From Umbilicaria muhlenbergii (Eukaryota > Ascomycota > Lecanoromycetes > Umbilicariales > Umbilicariaceae): a stretch of DNA of 64,000 bases. Where the stretch lies: the NCBI GenBank assembly GCA_000611775.1, contig KK106981.1, positions 4,838,927-4,902,926 on the forward strand. Direction: 5' to 3'. This document shows, in pieces, positions 1-11,500 of this stretch (position 1 is its first letter; each line of letters opens with the position of its first letter). The notes beneath the pieces were generated by a model. The model did not search any database and was not told the origin of the DNA. It saw only the letters and a list, made by a program, of their open reading frames with translations. A program made the position numbers and the translations under genes.

Positions 1-287
1 CTGACGTGACATGGTGAAGTCTACTATATTCGATACAACAAAGGTCAGAAGTGGTGTTGGCTGGAAAGAATGAAAGCTGAAGAACCACTCATCATGCTCA
101 TGTATGATACTCAGAATGAGAGCCAAGCCGCCAAGTGTAAGTACACATCCTCTCAAGCATTTCACTGGTGATTGTGACGCTTCTAGATTGCCCGCATGTT
201 CCATTTACGAACTTAAGGGCTCCAAGTGATGCGGCGACACGACACAGCATAGAGACACGTAGTATCGTAATTACGGAAGGTCTTTAG
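1..287 (+). pseudogene. 3' end of a CmcJ/GA4-desaturase-like oxidoreductase gene, possibly inactivated
   Basis: Two exons (up to 136, and 187-287) give a C-terminal peptide typical of the fungal CmcJ / 7-alpha-cephem-methoxylase-like family, also annotated as GA4 desaturase family. A segment reading GEVYYIRYN is followed by a W-rich stretch, an EEPLIMLMYDTQ core, then after the intron CPHVPF and the family's usual ending RHSIETRSIVI before the TAG stop at 285-287. Members are putative non-heme iron / 2-oxoglutarate-type oxidoreductases of secondary metabolism, mostly uncharacterised. The gene runs in from the left edge, so its start is not visible. One in-frame TGA lies at 7-9, where an Arg codon (CGA) would be natural. 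It could be a RIP-type C-to-T change, or bases 1-19 could belong to an upstream intron (CTGAC, then AG at 18-19), though the conserved GE at 13-18 argues for coding. GC content is normal here, unlike the rest of the window. Confidence 0.7.
137..186 (+). other. 50-bp spliceosomal intron in the oxidoreductase gene
   Basis: The intron has a consensus GTAAGT donor at 137-142, a GTGAC branch-like site at 175-179 and a CTAG acceptor ending at 186. Removing it joins T136 to AT187-188 (a Tyr codon) and restores the conserved CPH..F...P motif, whereas read-through stops within 35 bases. The short length is normal for filamentous ascomycetes. Confidence 0.8.
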
Positions 288-530
288 TGTATCATAATAT
301 GATATATTGATGGGTCTGAGTGATGTCTGAGTAGAGAAGCATAATACTGTTGCGGGATAAGGCTATCAATTTGTGGGAACTGCGCATGGAACACTAGTTT
401 GACCACGCGCATTGTCTAGATCAAAGCCTTTATCGCATCTGAGAATGTTTTGAAGTGCTAGATGATGAACGTGTTGTATCCTTGATGTTGCATATGAAGA
501 ATCATTTGTCCACCCTGCCCTGCAGCAGTC
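288..530. other. Intergenic host sequence downstream of the oxidoreductase gene
   Basis: Balanced-GC sequence with intact CpG sites and no convincing frame or repeat. It presumably holds the 3' UTR and poly(A) region; AT-rich ATAATATGATATATTGA at 294-310 is a candidate processing signal. It is the last unmutated stretch before the repeat block. Confidence 0.5.
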
Positions 531-535
531 ATAAT

Positions 536-645
536 TGTTGAGTTTTCACTGTCATCTGCTTAGTGACTTGGCATCTCCCCTCTATATATTCGCATCACTC
601 TTCGTAGCAATTGAACTCTAGTCAATCCGTTGAATAAATTCAACA
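536..645 (+). repeat. Left LTR of the TRIM-like element
   Basis: 110 bp, TGTTG...CAACA, GC-richer copy with CpG sites intact. A TATATA box-like run lies at about 583-589. Confidence 0.85.
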
Positions 646-1064
646 GGTTATGAGCCCGGTCAGTGCAAAGGTGCTGTGGATTGACTCCATCCATGCTGAG
701 AGGATGTTAAAGACTATGCAAACAAGCTCTCTACGGAGGCAGTAACAGAAGCCAGCTCACAGAGGTGATGTTTCAGTCATGAAAGCTTACAAAGGTGATC
801 ATTTCACTTCAGAAGTCCTTCACAGAGAGGCAGTCATGAAAGTCCTTCACACAGAGGCATTACAGGCCTACAAGGCACTTAATTGAAAGCTCACAAAGGT
901 GATCATTTCACTTCAGAAGCTCTTCACGTGAAGGCATTATAAACTTACAAGACATTTATTGAAAGCTCACAGAAATGATCATTCCTTTGAGAATATAAGA
1001 ATTTGAGTGAGAAAATGAGGTTGTGATTTTAAGATCATAAGGAAGCAGTCACAGTGAAGAAAAG

Positions 1065-1174
1065 TGTTGAGTTTTCACTGTCACCTCCTTAATGACTTGA
1101 CATCCTCCCTTTATATATTCACATTACTTTTTATAACAATAGAACTTTAGTTAATTTGTTAAATAAATTCAACA
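1065..1174 (+). repeat. Right LTR of the TRIM-like element
   Basis: 110 bp, the same length as the left copy. Most differences are C-to-T or G-to-A in this copy, consistent with RIP acting from this side. Confidence 0.85.
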
Positions 1175-1340
1175 ATAATACATCTGTAACAGGAATTAAA
1201 TACTCTACATGCACTTAATCTGATTATAAACACTCAGTCAGTGTAAACAAGCCTTGAGCAGGTTAAAATTAAAAGTATTAAATAAATCTTGATTTCTATG
1301 AGATTGCTTTTTTCATTATATTTATTATTATCAATCAAGG
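1175..1340. other. Short spacer between the TRIM and a Gypsy relic
   Basis: The sequence after the ATAAT target copy has no recognisable frame. AT content rises steadily from left to right. Confidence 0.4.
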
Positions 1341-2600
1341 TATTAAATTATTATAATATAATAACACATCAGAGTTAGTACTTTTTAAGTAACTTAACAG
1401 CATACATAATAAAACTCTGCATCATCTTTTTTTACTCCTCAGTTATTAGTTCTATATAGTTAAAGTTATATAATATACATATTTATATTTTATATTATTA
1501 TATACTTTGATTATACTTCTTTTTTTGATAAAAATTATTATAACTTTATAATTTTAATAATTTTATCTTTTAAAGAGTAATAATTTAAGATAAGATGCAA
1601 ATTTAAAATTAATTATATTAAACTTCTAAAACAAAATAAGATATAATAATAAAGAATTAATAATATATTAATAATATATAAATTATTTTTTCTATTATCT
1701 ATAAAGTTAACCTTATGAGTAAAAGATTCTAAGATATAATAATATATAATATTATTAATAAGATTATATATATAAGATAATAATAAAATAAACTTTTAAA
1801 ATAACAAAAACCTTAAAGATTTAACAAGAAGTTTTTATATTATAAATTAACTTACTTAAAGATTCTGTTACTTATATTACTACTTCAATTAAAAAGTTTT
1901 TTAAGTTTATTAATATTAAATTAATAATAAACAAGTGCAGTGCTGATAAGATATTATTAATATAAAATGTATAATTATAAATTTAAGCAAAGGAGTTGCT
2001 GTTATATTATAATAAAAATATGAAAAAGTATTTAAATTAAATATAAAACATAAAAAATATTATTTATTTAAGCTTTTAAATAATTATTTAAACACTTTGA
2101 AAGCTTATTTATCTTTTTATAATAAAAAGTATATAAGGATTTGTTTTTGCACAAAATTAAAGTTTAAGGTTTAAACAGCTTTAATAAATTATTAAAACTT
2201 ATTTATAACTTAGAAAAAAAATAGTTATTTTAATTAAATATTTAAAAAACAATTTATATCTAAAAGATATTATAAAGTTAAAAATAAACTTTTAATAATA
2301 ATTAATTTCAATTATAAATTTAAGCTGTCATTGAATTTTATTAAGAATAAAAATTATAAGCTTGATAAAAATAAGATTAAAAGCAAGTAAAATAATAAAT
2401 ATAAAAGTAAATCATTAAGAGTATCTTTAATAGAAAACTTATTATATATAATTTATTAAAATTATAATTAAAAAAATATTATTCTTTTAATTATCTGCAG
2501 TTTATAAATAAATTTAATTTAAACAAAATTTTAATTACAGTTATTTTAACATTAAAAAATATAAAAACTTTAATAAAAACTTTATATTAAGTTAAGCATA
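1341..2600 (+). mobile_element. Hyper-RIPed 5' fragment of the Gypsy-A family
   Basis: This stretch aligns collinearly with the left end of Gypsy-A (5603-about 7030). Shared anchors include the LTR block resembling GATTATACTT, an AAGCAAAGGAGTTG...TTATATTAT block near 1985 (compare about 6190) and an AATTATTTAA.CAC.TTGAAAGCT block near 2080 (compare about 6515). The LTR-like part spans roughly 1341-1545, followed by gag-region sequence. Similarity fades at about 2600, so only the 5' part is present. Almost every CpA and TpG seen in Gypsy-A has become TpA here, making this copy much more AT-rich and probably older or exposed to more RIP cycles. Both edges are approximate. Confidence 0.6.
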
Positions 2601-4240
2601 AAGCTTTTAATTATGTAAGAGTTGAGTTTAATTTATATAATAATCTTCAAACCCTCTTGCTTCTTATTATTAAAATAATTAATAATTAATTAACTTGATT
2701 ATAATGATTAAAGTAGTCAATATTTAATTAACTTGATTATAATGATTAAAGCAGTTAACACTTGATCAGTTTAATCATTTTAAAATATTATTATTCTCTT
2801 TTATGATCCTGCTTATTAAGTTTATTATAATATTAAATCTCTTTTTAAGATTTTTTTTATCATGCAGTTATCTTATATCTACAAATTTAATTAAAATCTT
2901 AATGTTCATTAACATTATTTGATAAATACTATTGCTTAATACAATAAGATAATAATATATTCATGTAGTTGTTATATTTATGTTGAGTTGATATGTAAGA
3001 TTTCTGATGATTTTGATTGTTGTGATAAATACATATACTTAAAACTTTTTTATAAGTTAATAATCTTCATATAAAAGTTTAATTATTTGAAAAAAGAAAT
3101 TTTCTAATTAAAAGAAAAGAAACAAACTGTCTTTAAACAGATTAAAAAAAGCATAATAGAAAAAACTTCACAAACAATTATTACTTCTAAGGAAGTAATA
3201 TGTAAAGTTAATTAAAATTAAGTTTTATAATATTAAAAAAATAAAAATAAATAAAGTTACAGTTATTGTTAATATAATTAATTTTTTCATAATTAATCTT
3301 TTACTCTCATTTAATGATGTAAATATTATATTAACTTTATTATTTTAAGAAGACCTGAGTTTTATTGATGAAATTATTAAAGAGGTTTTAAGAAGTTAAA
3401 GCTTTTATGAAGTTTTCACATTATTTTAATATTTTTATATTTTTTTCACTTTAGTAAGTAGTGAAGCTGATCATTAATTTTTTATATTTAAAACTTTTAA
3501 CTTCATACTCTTGATCTTGTTTATTATTAAAGTTTAATGAATACAATTATACTGATATTTCTAAGTATGTAAATTTTAGTAAAAAATGAAAAATACTGAA
3601 TATATTTTTTTTATTTAATAATTAAAATTCATAATAATTCTTCTCTTTTACCTTTTTGATTTCAAGAGGTTTTAATTTCATGTAATTTAATTTTATGCTT
3701 AATCTTATTGTTTTGATGTTTTTTTAAAATACTTTATTTTATTTTTTAAAAATAAGTCTCTTACTTTTTTTCTTATTATAATATACAATTAATTTTTATA
3801 ACAGGAATATAATATTCTTTATTAATTATTTATATATTATTTTTAATAGTTTTATATTCACTTGTATTTAATTTATTATAAATTATAGTTTTTTTAATTT
3901 TCTTATCATGTTTAAAGAAAATTTATAATTAATATAAATAAAGAGTATCTTATTATAATAACTTTGAGATATTATATATTAATTATATAATTAATAATAA
4001 AGCAACTTAGTTGTTTTGTTAATAATTAATATAACATCATAAGTACTATTTTAGTATTTAATTTAATTATTTAGTTTGTTTATTTGTTTATAAATAATAA
4101 GTTGTAAATAACTTATTTCAATCTGATATAAAATTTTTAAGTATATCATATTTTGTGATAATTATTTTCAAAAATGTGTAAATTAACTGTTTTATTATAA
4201 TTGCTTTACTATTATGCTGTATCATAAGTTGAGTTTAAAC
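2600..4240. other. Extremely AT-rich unassigned relic sequence
   Basis: No frame, LTR pair or TIR pair could be supported over about 1.6 kb. The composition matches the neighbouring hyper-mutated Gypsy fragment, so it is most likely one or more repeats mutated beyond recognition by eye. A two-copy 38-bp tandem repeat lies at 2686-2760. Confidence 0.45.
2686..2760. repeat. Two-copy tandem repeat, 38-bp period
   Basis: Units begin at 2686 and 2724 with TTAATTAACTTGATTATAAT and are nearly identical over the first 31 bases. Confidence 0.7.
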
Positions 4241-4523
4241 TTTGAAAACTGTAACAGTGCATATGGAAATCAAAAAGCAATCAAGTCACACATATAATAT
4301 ATCATTGTCATAAGCCTCATAAATTACTCAGTTCAAAGACTTAAACTTTTTTTTTCAATTCTCAAAGTCAGCAGTGATTGCAAAAGCATAGTGAATTCAA
4401 GCATATCACAAAGTTGTCACAATCTTCACATCAAAAATGATCAAAAATCATAAAAATAATAATATAATAATCACAACACCTTGTTTCTTGACTTGTCATG
4501 TAAAAATTAAATTTAAATCTATC
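4241..4523. other. A-rich unassigned sequence left of the MITE
   Basis: AT-rich but clearly less extreme than 1341-4240, with many CpA sites kept. The base composition changes abruptly near 4240, suggesting a junction between elements of different RIP history. No coding signal. Confidence 0.4.
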
Positions 4524-4972
4524 TTAACATAATGTACTCAGCAACACTGCAGGATAAACAACATCACATTTTTTCTTCCTCTTTTAAACAAATAAAATCA
4601 GAATTTCATCAATTGAGCTGTAGATTTCAATTCAAATAAGGAACTTTGAAGCTCTACATCATAATTTATAATAAAGCTTTAAAATTTATGCATTTCAGCA
4701 TCTTCAAGGCTGCTTTTGTTGTGATAATTACAGTCTTGACAGTCTGCTTCTCCTCTTTATTTTACAGCTGTTTTAACTTTTTAATCTGTGTCTTCAGCTG
4801 CTTTCTGAATCTTTAAGAGCAGCATTATAAGCTTCAATGATTTTTAAAATATGCTCTTCTTTCTTCATTAAATGCATGCAATTATGATGAAGAAATGAGT
4901 AATTTTAATTTTAAGAAGAAGAAAAGATGCAGCATTGCTTATTCTGCAATGTTGCTGAGTACATTACATTAC
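4524..4972 (-). mobile_element. MITE derived from the Fot1/pogo element at 52880-54938
   Basis: The ends form a long inverted repeat: AATGTACTCAGCAACACTGC at 4531-4550 pairs with its near-complement at about 4942-4967 except for transitions, and weaker pairing continues inward through a TTCTTCCTC tract. The interior is a reverse-oriented match to the two ends of the pogo element. About 4600-4750 corresponds to the pogo 3' part near 54660-54835, and about 4840-4905 corresponds to 52995-53050. The transposase core is absent. This is the classic pattern of a MITE arising by internal deletion of a longer parent. TSD is unclear; a TA could lie inside the TACATT/AATGTA tips. Boundaries are good to about 10 bp. 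Confidence 0.72.
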
Positions 4973-5597
4973 ACTGCTTTTACAAATCATAAAACATCAA
5001 AAACACATTGTTATTCATTACTTTTTGTCTTTATTACTTTTTAACACATGTCAAGCTGCGGTTCTTGAGAATTTTGATGAGGTGTAAGCATTAAACCTTA
5101 AATTAATCACCTTGCAAAATATCATGAAACTTTACTTTTTCCACATTTCCTTAGTGCTTTATAATACTAAAGGTCATTCTATTTAAGTTTGACATAAAAA
5201 ACTGTAAAAAGCTCAGATTAATAAAAAAGTCTGCAGAAGAAAGTGCTATTCTGAGTATAAAAAATACAAAAAACTTTCATCAAGTATTTCATATATAAAG
5301 AGTAAAGATTAACAAGTTTATATCATTTTCTACTTGAATAAACTCAGATTAAGCAAGGTTACAGGTGATTTTAAAGGCTTTTATAAGATTTAAATTTTTA
5401 AGAATCATAGGAGCTACTTATTCTGAGTATTAAGAATAAAAAATGAGATCTTTAAACTCTTGATTGTGCTTGAGTTTATAAAGGAAAGTATATTAAACTT
5501 GAGGTAAATTCAAGATATCATCAGAGTCAAGACATAAAAAATATTAAAAAAATATTATAATGAATATAACATCAGGCATAAAGTCTGAAAATAGTAA
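4973..5597. other. Unassigned flank of Gypsy-A, perhaps LINE 5' region
   Basis: No frame or repeat pair was seen. The TSDs of Gypsy-A show that this sequence was joined directly to 19248 onward before Gypsy-A inserted, so it is probably 5' sequence of, or next to, the Tad1-like LINE. Its A-rich character resembles the start of the LINE. Confidence 0.45.
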
Positions 5598-5602
5598 TTA
5601 AT

Positions 5603-5753
5603 TATCACAGGTTAATGACAATCTGAGACTCTTCATTCCTTAATTATTAATTTTATATAATTAGGATCATATAACTTTTATATATTTATATCTCATGTTG
5701 TCACATACCTTGATTATACTTTCCTTTCTAATAAGGGATGCTATAATCTCACA
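5603..5753 (+). repeat. Left LTR of Gypsy-A
   Basis: 151 bp, starting TATCACAGGTTAATGA (original TGTCA-type start inferred from the right copy) and ending AATCTCACA. It is shorter than the 228-bp right copy; the two align over their 3' two-thirds. Confidence 0.75.
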
Positions 5754-7730
5754 GTTTTAATAACTTTACCTTCAAAAGAGTGATGACTTGAGATAAGATG
5801 CAGACTTGAAATCAACTATGTTAAACATCTGAAGCAGAATGAGACATGATGATGAAGAATCAACAAAATAATCATGAAACATCACTCATTTCCTTTAACA
5901 TCAGTGAAGTGAACCTCATGAGTGAAGGATCCTCAGGTGATATGATGCACAACATTAATAATGAGATCATGCAAGTGAGATGATAATGAGATGAACTCTT
6001 AAAATGACAAGAGCTGCAACAGCTCTGAATAAAAGTTTTAACATTATAAATCAATTTACTCAAAGATCCTGTCACTCATGTTAATACATCAGCTGAGAGA
6101 TTCTTCAACTCAATGAATACTGAGTTCATAATAAGCAAGTGAAGCGCTAATGAAACACTGTTAATATGAAATATATGATCAAGGATTCAGGCAAAGGAGT
6201 TGTTATTATATCATGACAAGAATGTGAAGAAGCATCTGAATTGAATATGAAATGTAAAAAATATCTTTCATTTTAACTCAGCTGATTTCCCTCATGAGGA
6301 GAATAAGATGATTTACATCATGTAATACTTAAAGAGTGAACCAAAGAAGGCGTGACTGTGAGATGATGAAATTAAAGATTATTTCATTATTATGTGAAAT
6401 GATTTTATGAAATTCCTGCTCAACATTATTAAAAACCCTGTGAATCATCAGTTTTACATCACTCAGTTATATAATGATGCTGTTCAACTACCTCATTAAT
6501 CAGTTTAAGCTTTCAATAATTATTTAAGCACCTTGAAAGCTCAGTTACCTCTTTACAGTGAAGAGCACATGAGGACTCACTTCTTCACAAAATTAAAACC
6601 TGAGGTCTGAGCAGCCTTGATGAATTATCAGGATTTACTTACAACTTAAAAAAAAATCATCATTTTAATTACACACTTGAAGAATAATCTACATTTGAGA
6701 AGTGCTGCAAAATTAAAAGTAAATTTTAATATGACAGTCATCTTCAATTATAAACTTAAGTCATCATTGAAGTCTGCTGAGAATAAAGATCACAAGCTCA
6801 GTGAGGATAAGAAGAAGAGCAAGTGAGATAATAAATATGAAAGTGAATCAATGAAGACTCCTGAAACAAAGGACTTGTCACATGTGATTTATTAAAATTG
6901 TAATCAAAAGAGACATTATTCCTCTGATTATTCATAATCTGTGAAGAACTTAAACTTGAATAAGATCTCAATTACAATTGTTTCAGCATTAAAAAATAAA
7001 AATGCTTCAGTGAAGACTTCATGTCACTGAAGTGCTGAACAAAAGTAACCTCAGAGCTTAATTTAATTATTGATAAACAAGTTCTTCACAATGATGATGT
7101 CATACTCATGCAAGCCTTATTGAACACAGGAGCTGAAGTCAATGTGATTTCACAATACTTCATTATTAAGCATCAATTGACTTATATGAAGAGTTTGTTG
7201 CCTTAATCTTAATTTTTAAATGATCAGAAGGCTTACTGCTTCAGTGTTTATCATGTGTATTATCAGCTTACTGATAATTGAGGATAATCTTAAGAATGTG
7301 AATATATGTTTTACATTTTAAACAAGTCAGGATCACCTCTTATCCTTGAACTCTTCACATTAAAGACTGAACATGTGTGAATTGACTGCAGAATGAAGGC
7401 GTGACACTTCAACATTAAAAAGCAGTTTATCAAGTTACAGTCATCTGATAAATTCACAAAAGAGATTCAAGATCACTCTGCTGTTTATGATGTGATATAA
7501 GTCAGTCTGAGTGATGACGCTGCATCAGAGGTGCACATATAAAGCATTAATATAATATAAGTTTTACCTGAGGAGTACATTAATTATGCAGATGTGTTCT
7601 CAACAGAGAATGCTGATCTTCTTTCACTTTACAAGATCAGTGATCATGCAATTGACTTGAATGACACAAATTCATCTTATGACTCTTTGTATAATCTCTT
7701 CAATACTGAGTTAAAGGTGTTATGAGAATA

Positions 7731-8578
7731 CATCTGCAACTTAGCAGCCCACTCAAAAATAAGGTTTTAGTTAATAATACTTTATGCGCTCAGAGCACTC
7801 TCTGAGCAGTAAATGAGCTCATACAAATCTTACACTTTAAATAACGATTATACCTTCATGAATAATAAGAAACTTTTTACTGAAAAGTTTTAAATCTCTT
7901 TATTCTGTACACTTTACAAACTAAAGATTTCTTCATAAGTTTTAATTTGCAATAGTTATGAATTAAAAAACTTTTAACTAATTATAAATATATTAGCATA
8001 TTGAATAACTATTGCGCTTTTATACTGATGATATAACTTTCAGTTTATAAGTTGTAGAGAAGAAGCTATTAAACAGTTTTATAACTTAAAGTTTTTTTAT
8101 AACTGTTGTTGTTAAAAAGTTACATTGATTTAAAACTTTCAGTGATGAAAATCACAACATTAATAAACAGACTTTTAATGACTTTTTGAATAACTCAACA
8201 ACAACAACACATAAAAAGAAACTTTGTATAAGAAAACAGTTGTGAGTGATAAAGATGTTGATTCTATTTACTAAGAAGTCAGCTTTTATGCTGACTTCAC
8301 TAAGCTATGCTAAGTTAAGTTAAGATAAGAGGTAATGAGGCCCTGGTAGAGCTGAGGCCCTGATAGAGTCACAACACACTTTAATAACTTGTTTAAACAA
8401 TTGTTTTAATAACTGTTTTTTTATCACAAAATTTTGATGTTCCGCTCAAGATTTAAGGTTGAGCTCAAAGCGCTCAAAGGGTGCTAAGAGCGGCTGTTAG
8501 CTGAGACATGAGATCAGAAGCTCAGAGCGCTCAAAGTGCTAAAAACTAACTCAGAGTTAACTTGCTAAATTGCTGATG
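7731..8578. mobile_element. Non-autonomous TIR element (copy 1), TA target duplication
   Basis: The element begins CATCTGCAACTTAGCAGCCC and ends with the imperfect complement (GCTAAATTGCTGATG). It is flanked by TA at 7729-7730 and 8579-8580. Removing it and one TA rejoins the surrounding Gypsy-A RT-linker codons into a sensible EYLNDIL-like stretch, so the insertion point is firm. A related copy lies in reverse at 61405-62524. The 848-bp interior has no frame, but it has many GTTGTTGTTAA / TTAACAACAACA blocks in both orientations. TA duplication suggests mobilisation by a Tc1/mariner/pogo-class transposase, but the termini do not match the pogo element in this window. Confidence 0.8.
8275..8298. 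repeat. Perfect 9-bp-stem hairpin in TIR element copy 1
   Basis: GAAGTCAGC and GCTGACTTC are separated by a 6-base TTTTAT loop. It lies in a segment (about 8240-8375) missing from copy 2, just before a 17-bp tandem duplication GAGGCCCTG.TAGAG at 8337-8370 with unusually high GC. This may be a small insertion or a copy-specific module. Confidence 0.7.
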
Positions 8579-11500
8579 TACTTGAATGACATCTTAATGA
8601 AAGGTTGAATTTATTATTTCATAAACTCTGCAGAAGCACTCATTCTTTTTGTTTTAAAAAAATATGAAAAGCTGCAGTTATGTGTTGATTATCAGAATTT
8701 AAATAAAATAATCATCAAGAATAAGCACCTGCTACCTCTTATAAATGAAACATTAAATCAACTTAATGAAGTTAAGCTATTTATGAAGTTAAATTTAAAG
8801 GACGCTTATCACTGTATTTGCATAAAAAAAAATGATGAGTGAAAGATAATGTTCTGCATGTATTATAATCACTTTAAGTATATGATCATACCTTTTAGAT
8901 TGATCAACACTTCAGTTATATTTCAAGTTTACATCAACTGAGTATTAGCAGAGCTTGTGAATGTTTTTTGTATTATTTATTTAAATGACATCCTTATATA
9001 CTCAGAATCACTGATGCAACACTGAGAGCATGTTAAGTAAGTGTTAAACAGACTCTGTTGATTTCAACTTTACATGAACTTTAAGAAGTGTAAATTCTTC
9101 ATTATTAAGGTGAAATTCCTAGAGTTTATTATCACAACTGATGACGTAGTAATGAATTTATGATGAGTGAACATCATACAAGATTGATCAGTATTAAGAA
9201 CTTTTCAAGAAGTACAAGTTTTCTTGAGCTTTATAAACTTTTATAGATGCTTTATTAAGTGTTATTCACAAGTTGCAGCCCCCTTGACAAACCTTATGAA
9301 AAGTAACAAGAATAAAAAGAAGTTTAAGTTTTTTAAATTCTCAAATGATGCAAAGAAGGTGTTCAATCACCTTCATGAAATCTTTACAACAGCACTCATT
9401 CTAATTCACTTTAATTTAAAGTTATGAATACAGGTGAAAATTAATGCATTAATCATTAAGCTCACTGACATCCTGTCTCAGCTGTTGAATAATGAAAAGT
9501 GACATTCAATTATGTTCTGATTAAAGAAGCTGTCTCTTTTAAAGATTTAATATAAAACTCATGATCAAGAGCTTCTTATCATTATTATGATGTTTAAACA
9601 CTGATGTCATTACCTTGAAGGCAGTTGTCATATCATAGAGGTATTAACTGATCATAATAATTTATGAGGATTTATGAACGTGAAGGAATTAAATGACAGG
9701 TAAGCATGATGAGTAATGAAGTTCACTGCTTTTAATTTTAATATTTTGCATCAGTCTGAAAAGATCAACCCTGCTGATGCATCATCAAGGTGATCAGACT
9801 ACAGAAATGTTGAAAAGATGAGTAAAATCATGAAGAAATTACTCTCAACACTTCAGAGAAAGTTAATCACTCTTGTGAATATATTCTCACTCAGATATAC
9901 CTTTATTGTGAGGCAGTTACTCACAGAGGTAAAGAGAATAATTAAAATTAAAAATTTTAAACTTTAAAAAAAATGCTGAAGAAGTGATGACAAAATATTT
10001 ATTCATGATGATTATGATGTAACTGTGAAACAGCTTAACCTTGTCACTGAAATTATTAATTGTAAATAACTTGTTTCACATGTGATGATAAGAGATTTTG
10101 TCATTCATGAAACAGCTGATGAAAGCTTAAGTTTACCTCTGAGAGATTTAATTCAAACTCTACAAAATAATGATTCATTTGTAGAAGTGACGCACAACAC
10201 TAATTGTATATCAATGAAGCACAAGGTTAAAGCTGAAAATCTTTAAAAATTTAACTCTGAAGGCCTTTTATTTCATGAGGAATAAATATACATTCTGAAA
10301 AAAAAGTCAGTAAGAGCAGAGATTTTAAAACATCATCATGATGATGTCTTAACAGAGCATTTCAGGGTAGAAAGAACTCTTGAATTAATTAATCATAAAT
10401 ACTATTAAATTGATATGAGTCAAGATGTTAAAGATTATGTTGCATCATGCAACATTTGTCAAAGGATGAAAGTGCTTAAACATCATTTTTATGATGAGCT
10501 ACAGGCGCTGCCTCAGCCAGAAGAATCATAACAGCAAGTCATAATAAATTTTATTACTGACTTGCTGTTAAGTAAGTGCAAGAGTTATATTTATGACATG
10601 ATCTTAATGATTATGAATCAGTATATGAAAATGACTCAATATATTCAAATCATGAAAATGATAATGACAACAGAGTTGACTGACTTGTTTTATAAGAAAA
10701 TAATATGCTGATTTAATGTACTGAAAGGGGTTGTCTCTGATTAAGAATTAGTTTTCACAAGCACTTTCTGATCAGAAATATGCTATTATTTAAGAATAAA
10801 GTATTAACTAAGCACTACCTTTCACCTGCAGATGAATGAATAGACAGAATAATAAAATTAAATCTTAAAACATTATTTTTATTATTATTGCTCAGATAAA
10901 CAAGACAACTGAATGAATCTTTTACTCTTGACAGAATTCACTTATAATAACAGAACACAAGCATCAATAAAGTGCAACTCTTTTTATATCATATATACTT
11001 ATCATTCAGAAGTAAAATTTAAAGTTGAAGATGACTTCAGAAAAGAAGAGATACCTGCAGTTAAAAACTGAATGAAATGATTTTATGACATACAAGAAGT
11101 GCTGTCACAATGATGAGAAAATATAATTAAATCTTAAGTTAAATATTATGATATTAAACATAAACTCAAGTTCTATAATGTGAGAGACTTGATAATATTA
11201 TTTATAAAAAACTTATGACAGAAGCACCTGAGCAGGAAATTATCTCACAAATTTATTAAATCATTTCAAATTGAAGACTTAATAAGGAAGCAGGCCTACA
11301 GATTAATTTTATTACTCATTTATTAAATTTATAATGTCTTTCATGTCTCTTACCTGAAGCCTTATCAGTGTTGAGTTAATAATGACTTTAAATCATTGCT
11401 GCCGCCTCTGAAGTTAATTGATGATGAAGAAGAATATGAAGTTAAAGAGATTTTAAATCACTGAAAATTCAGGAATGAAATCCTGTATAAAGTGAAATGA

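Larger units (their letters stand above)
536..1174 (+). mobile_element. TRIM-like miniature LTR retrotransposon with 5-bp TSD
   Basis: Two 110-bp direct repeats (536-645 and 1065-1174) begin TGTTGAGTTTTCACTGTCA and end TTCAACA, with 5-bp inverted tips TGTTG/CAACA. They flank a 419-bp interior with no coding capacity. The target duplication ATAAT is perfect on both sides (531-535 and 1175-1179), so the element is structurally whole. The base after the left LTR starts GGTTATGAGCCCGG, a primer-binding-site-like block, and purine-rich GTGAAGAAAAG precedes the right LTR. The interior holds imperfect repeats of an AAAGCTTACAAAGGTGATCATTTCACTTC type. The left LTR keeps its CpG sites, while the right LTR shows mainly C-to-T and G-to-A differences. 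The element must have moved with proteins from a larger relative, which is not seen here. The LTR style suggests Copia, but this is unproven. Confidence 0.85.

Noticed and set aside
1300-4240. Possible mitochondrial DNA or centromeric satellite because of extreme AT content
   Set aside because: Part of it aligns with Gypsy-A, no mitochondrial genes or tRNAs are seen, and no satellite periodicity is present.
5872-6075. Minus-strand 67-codon frame in the Gypsy-A gag region
   Set aside because: The plus strand carries gag-like text here that is shared with the relic at 1341-2600. The minus frame is an AT-bias shadow.
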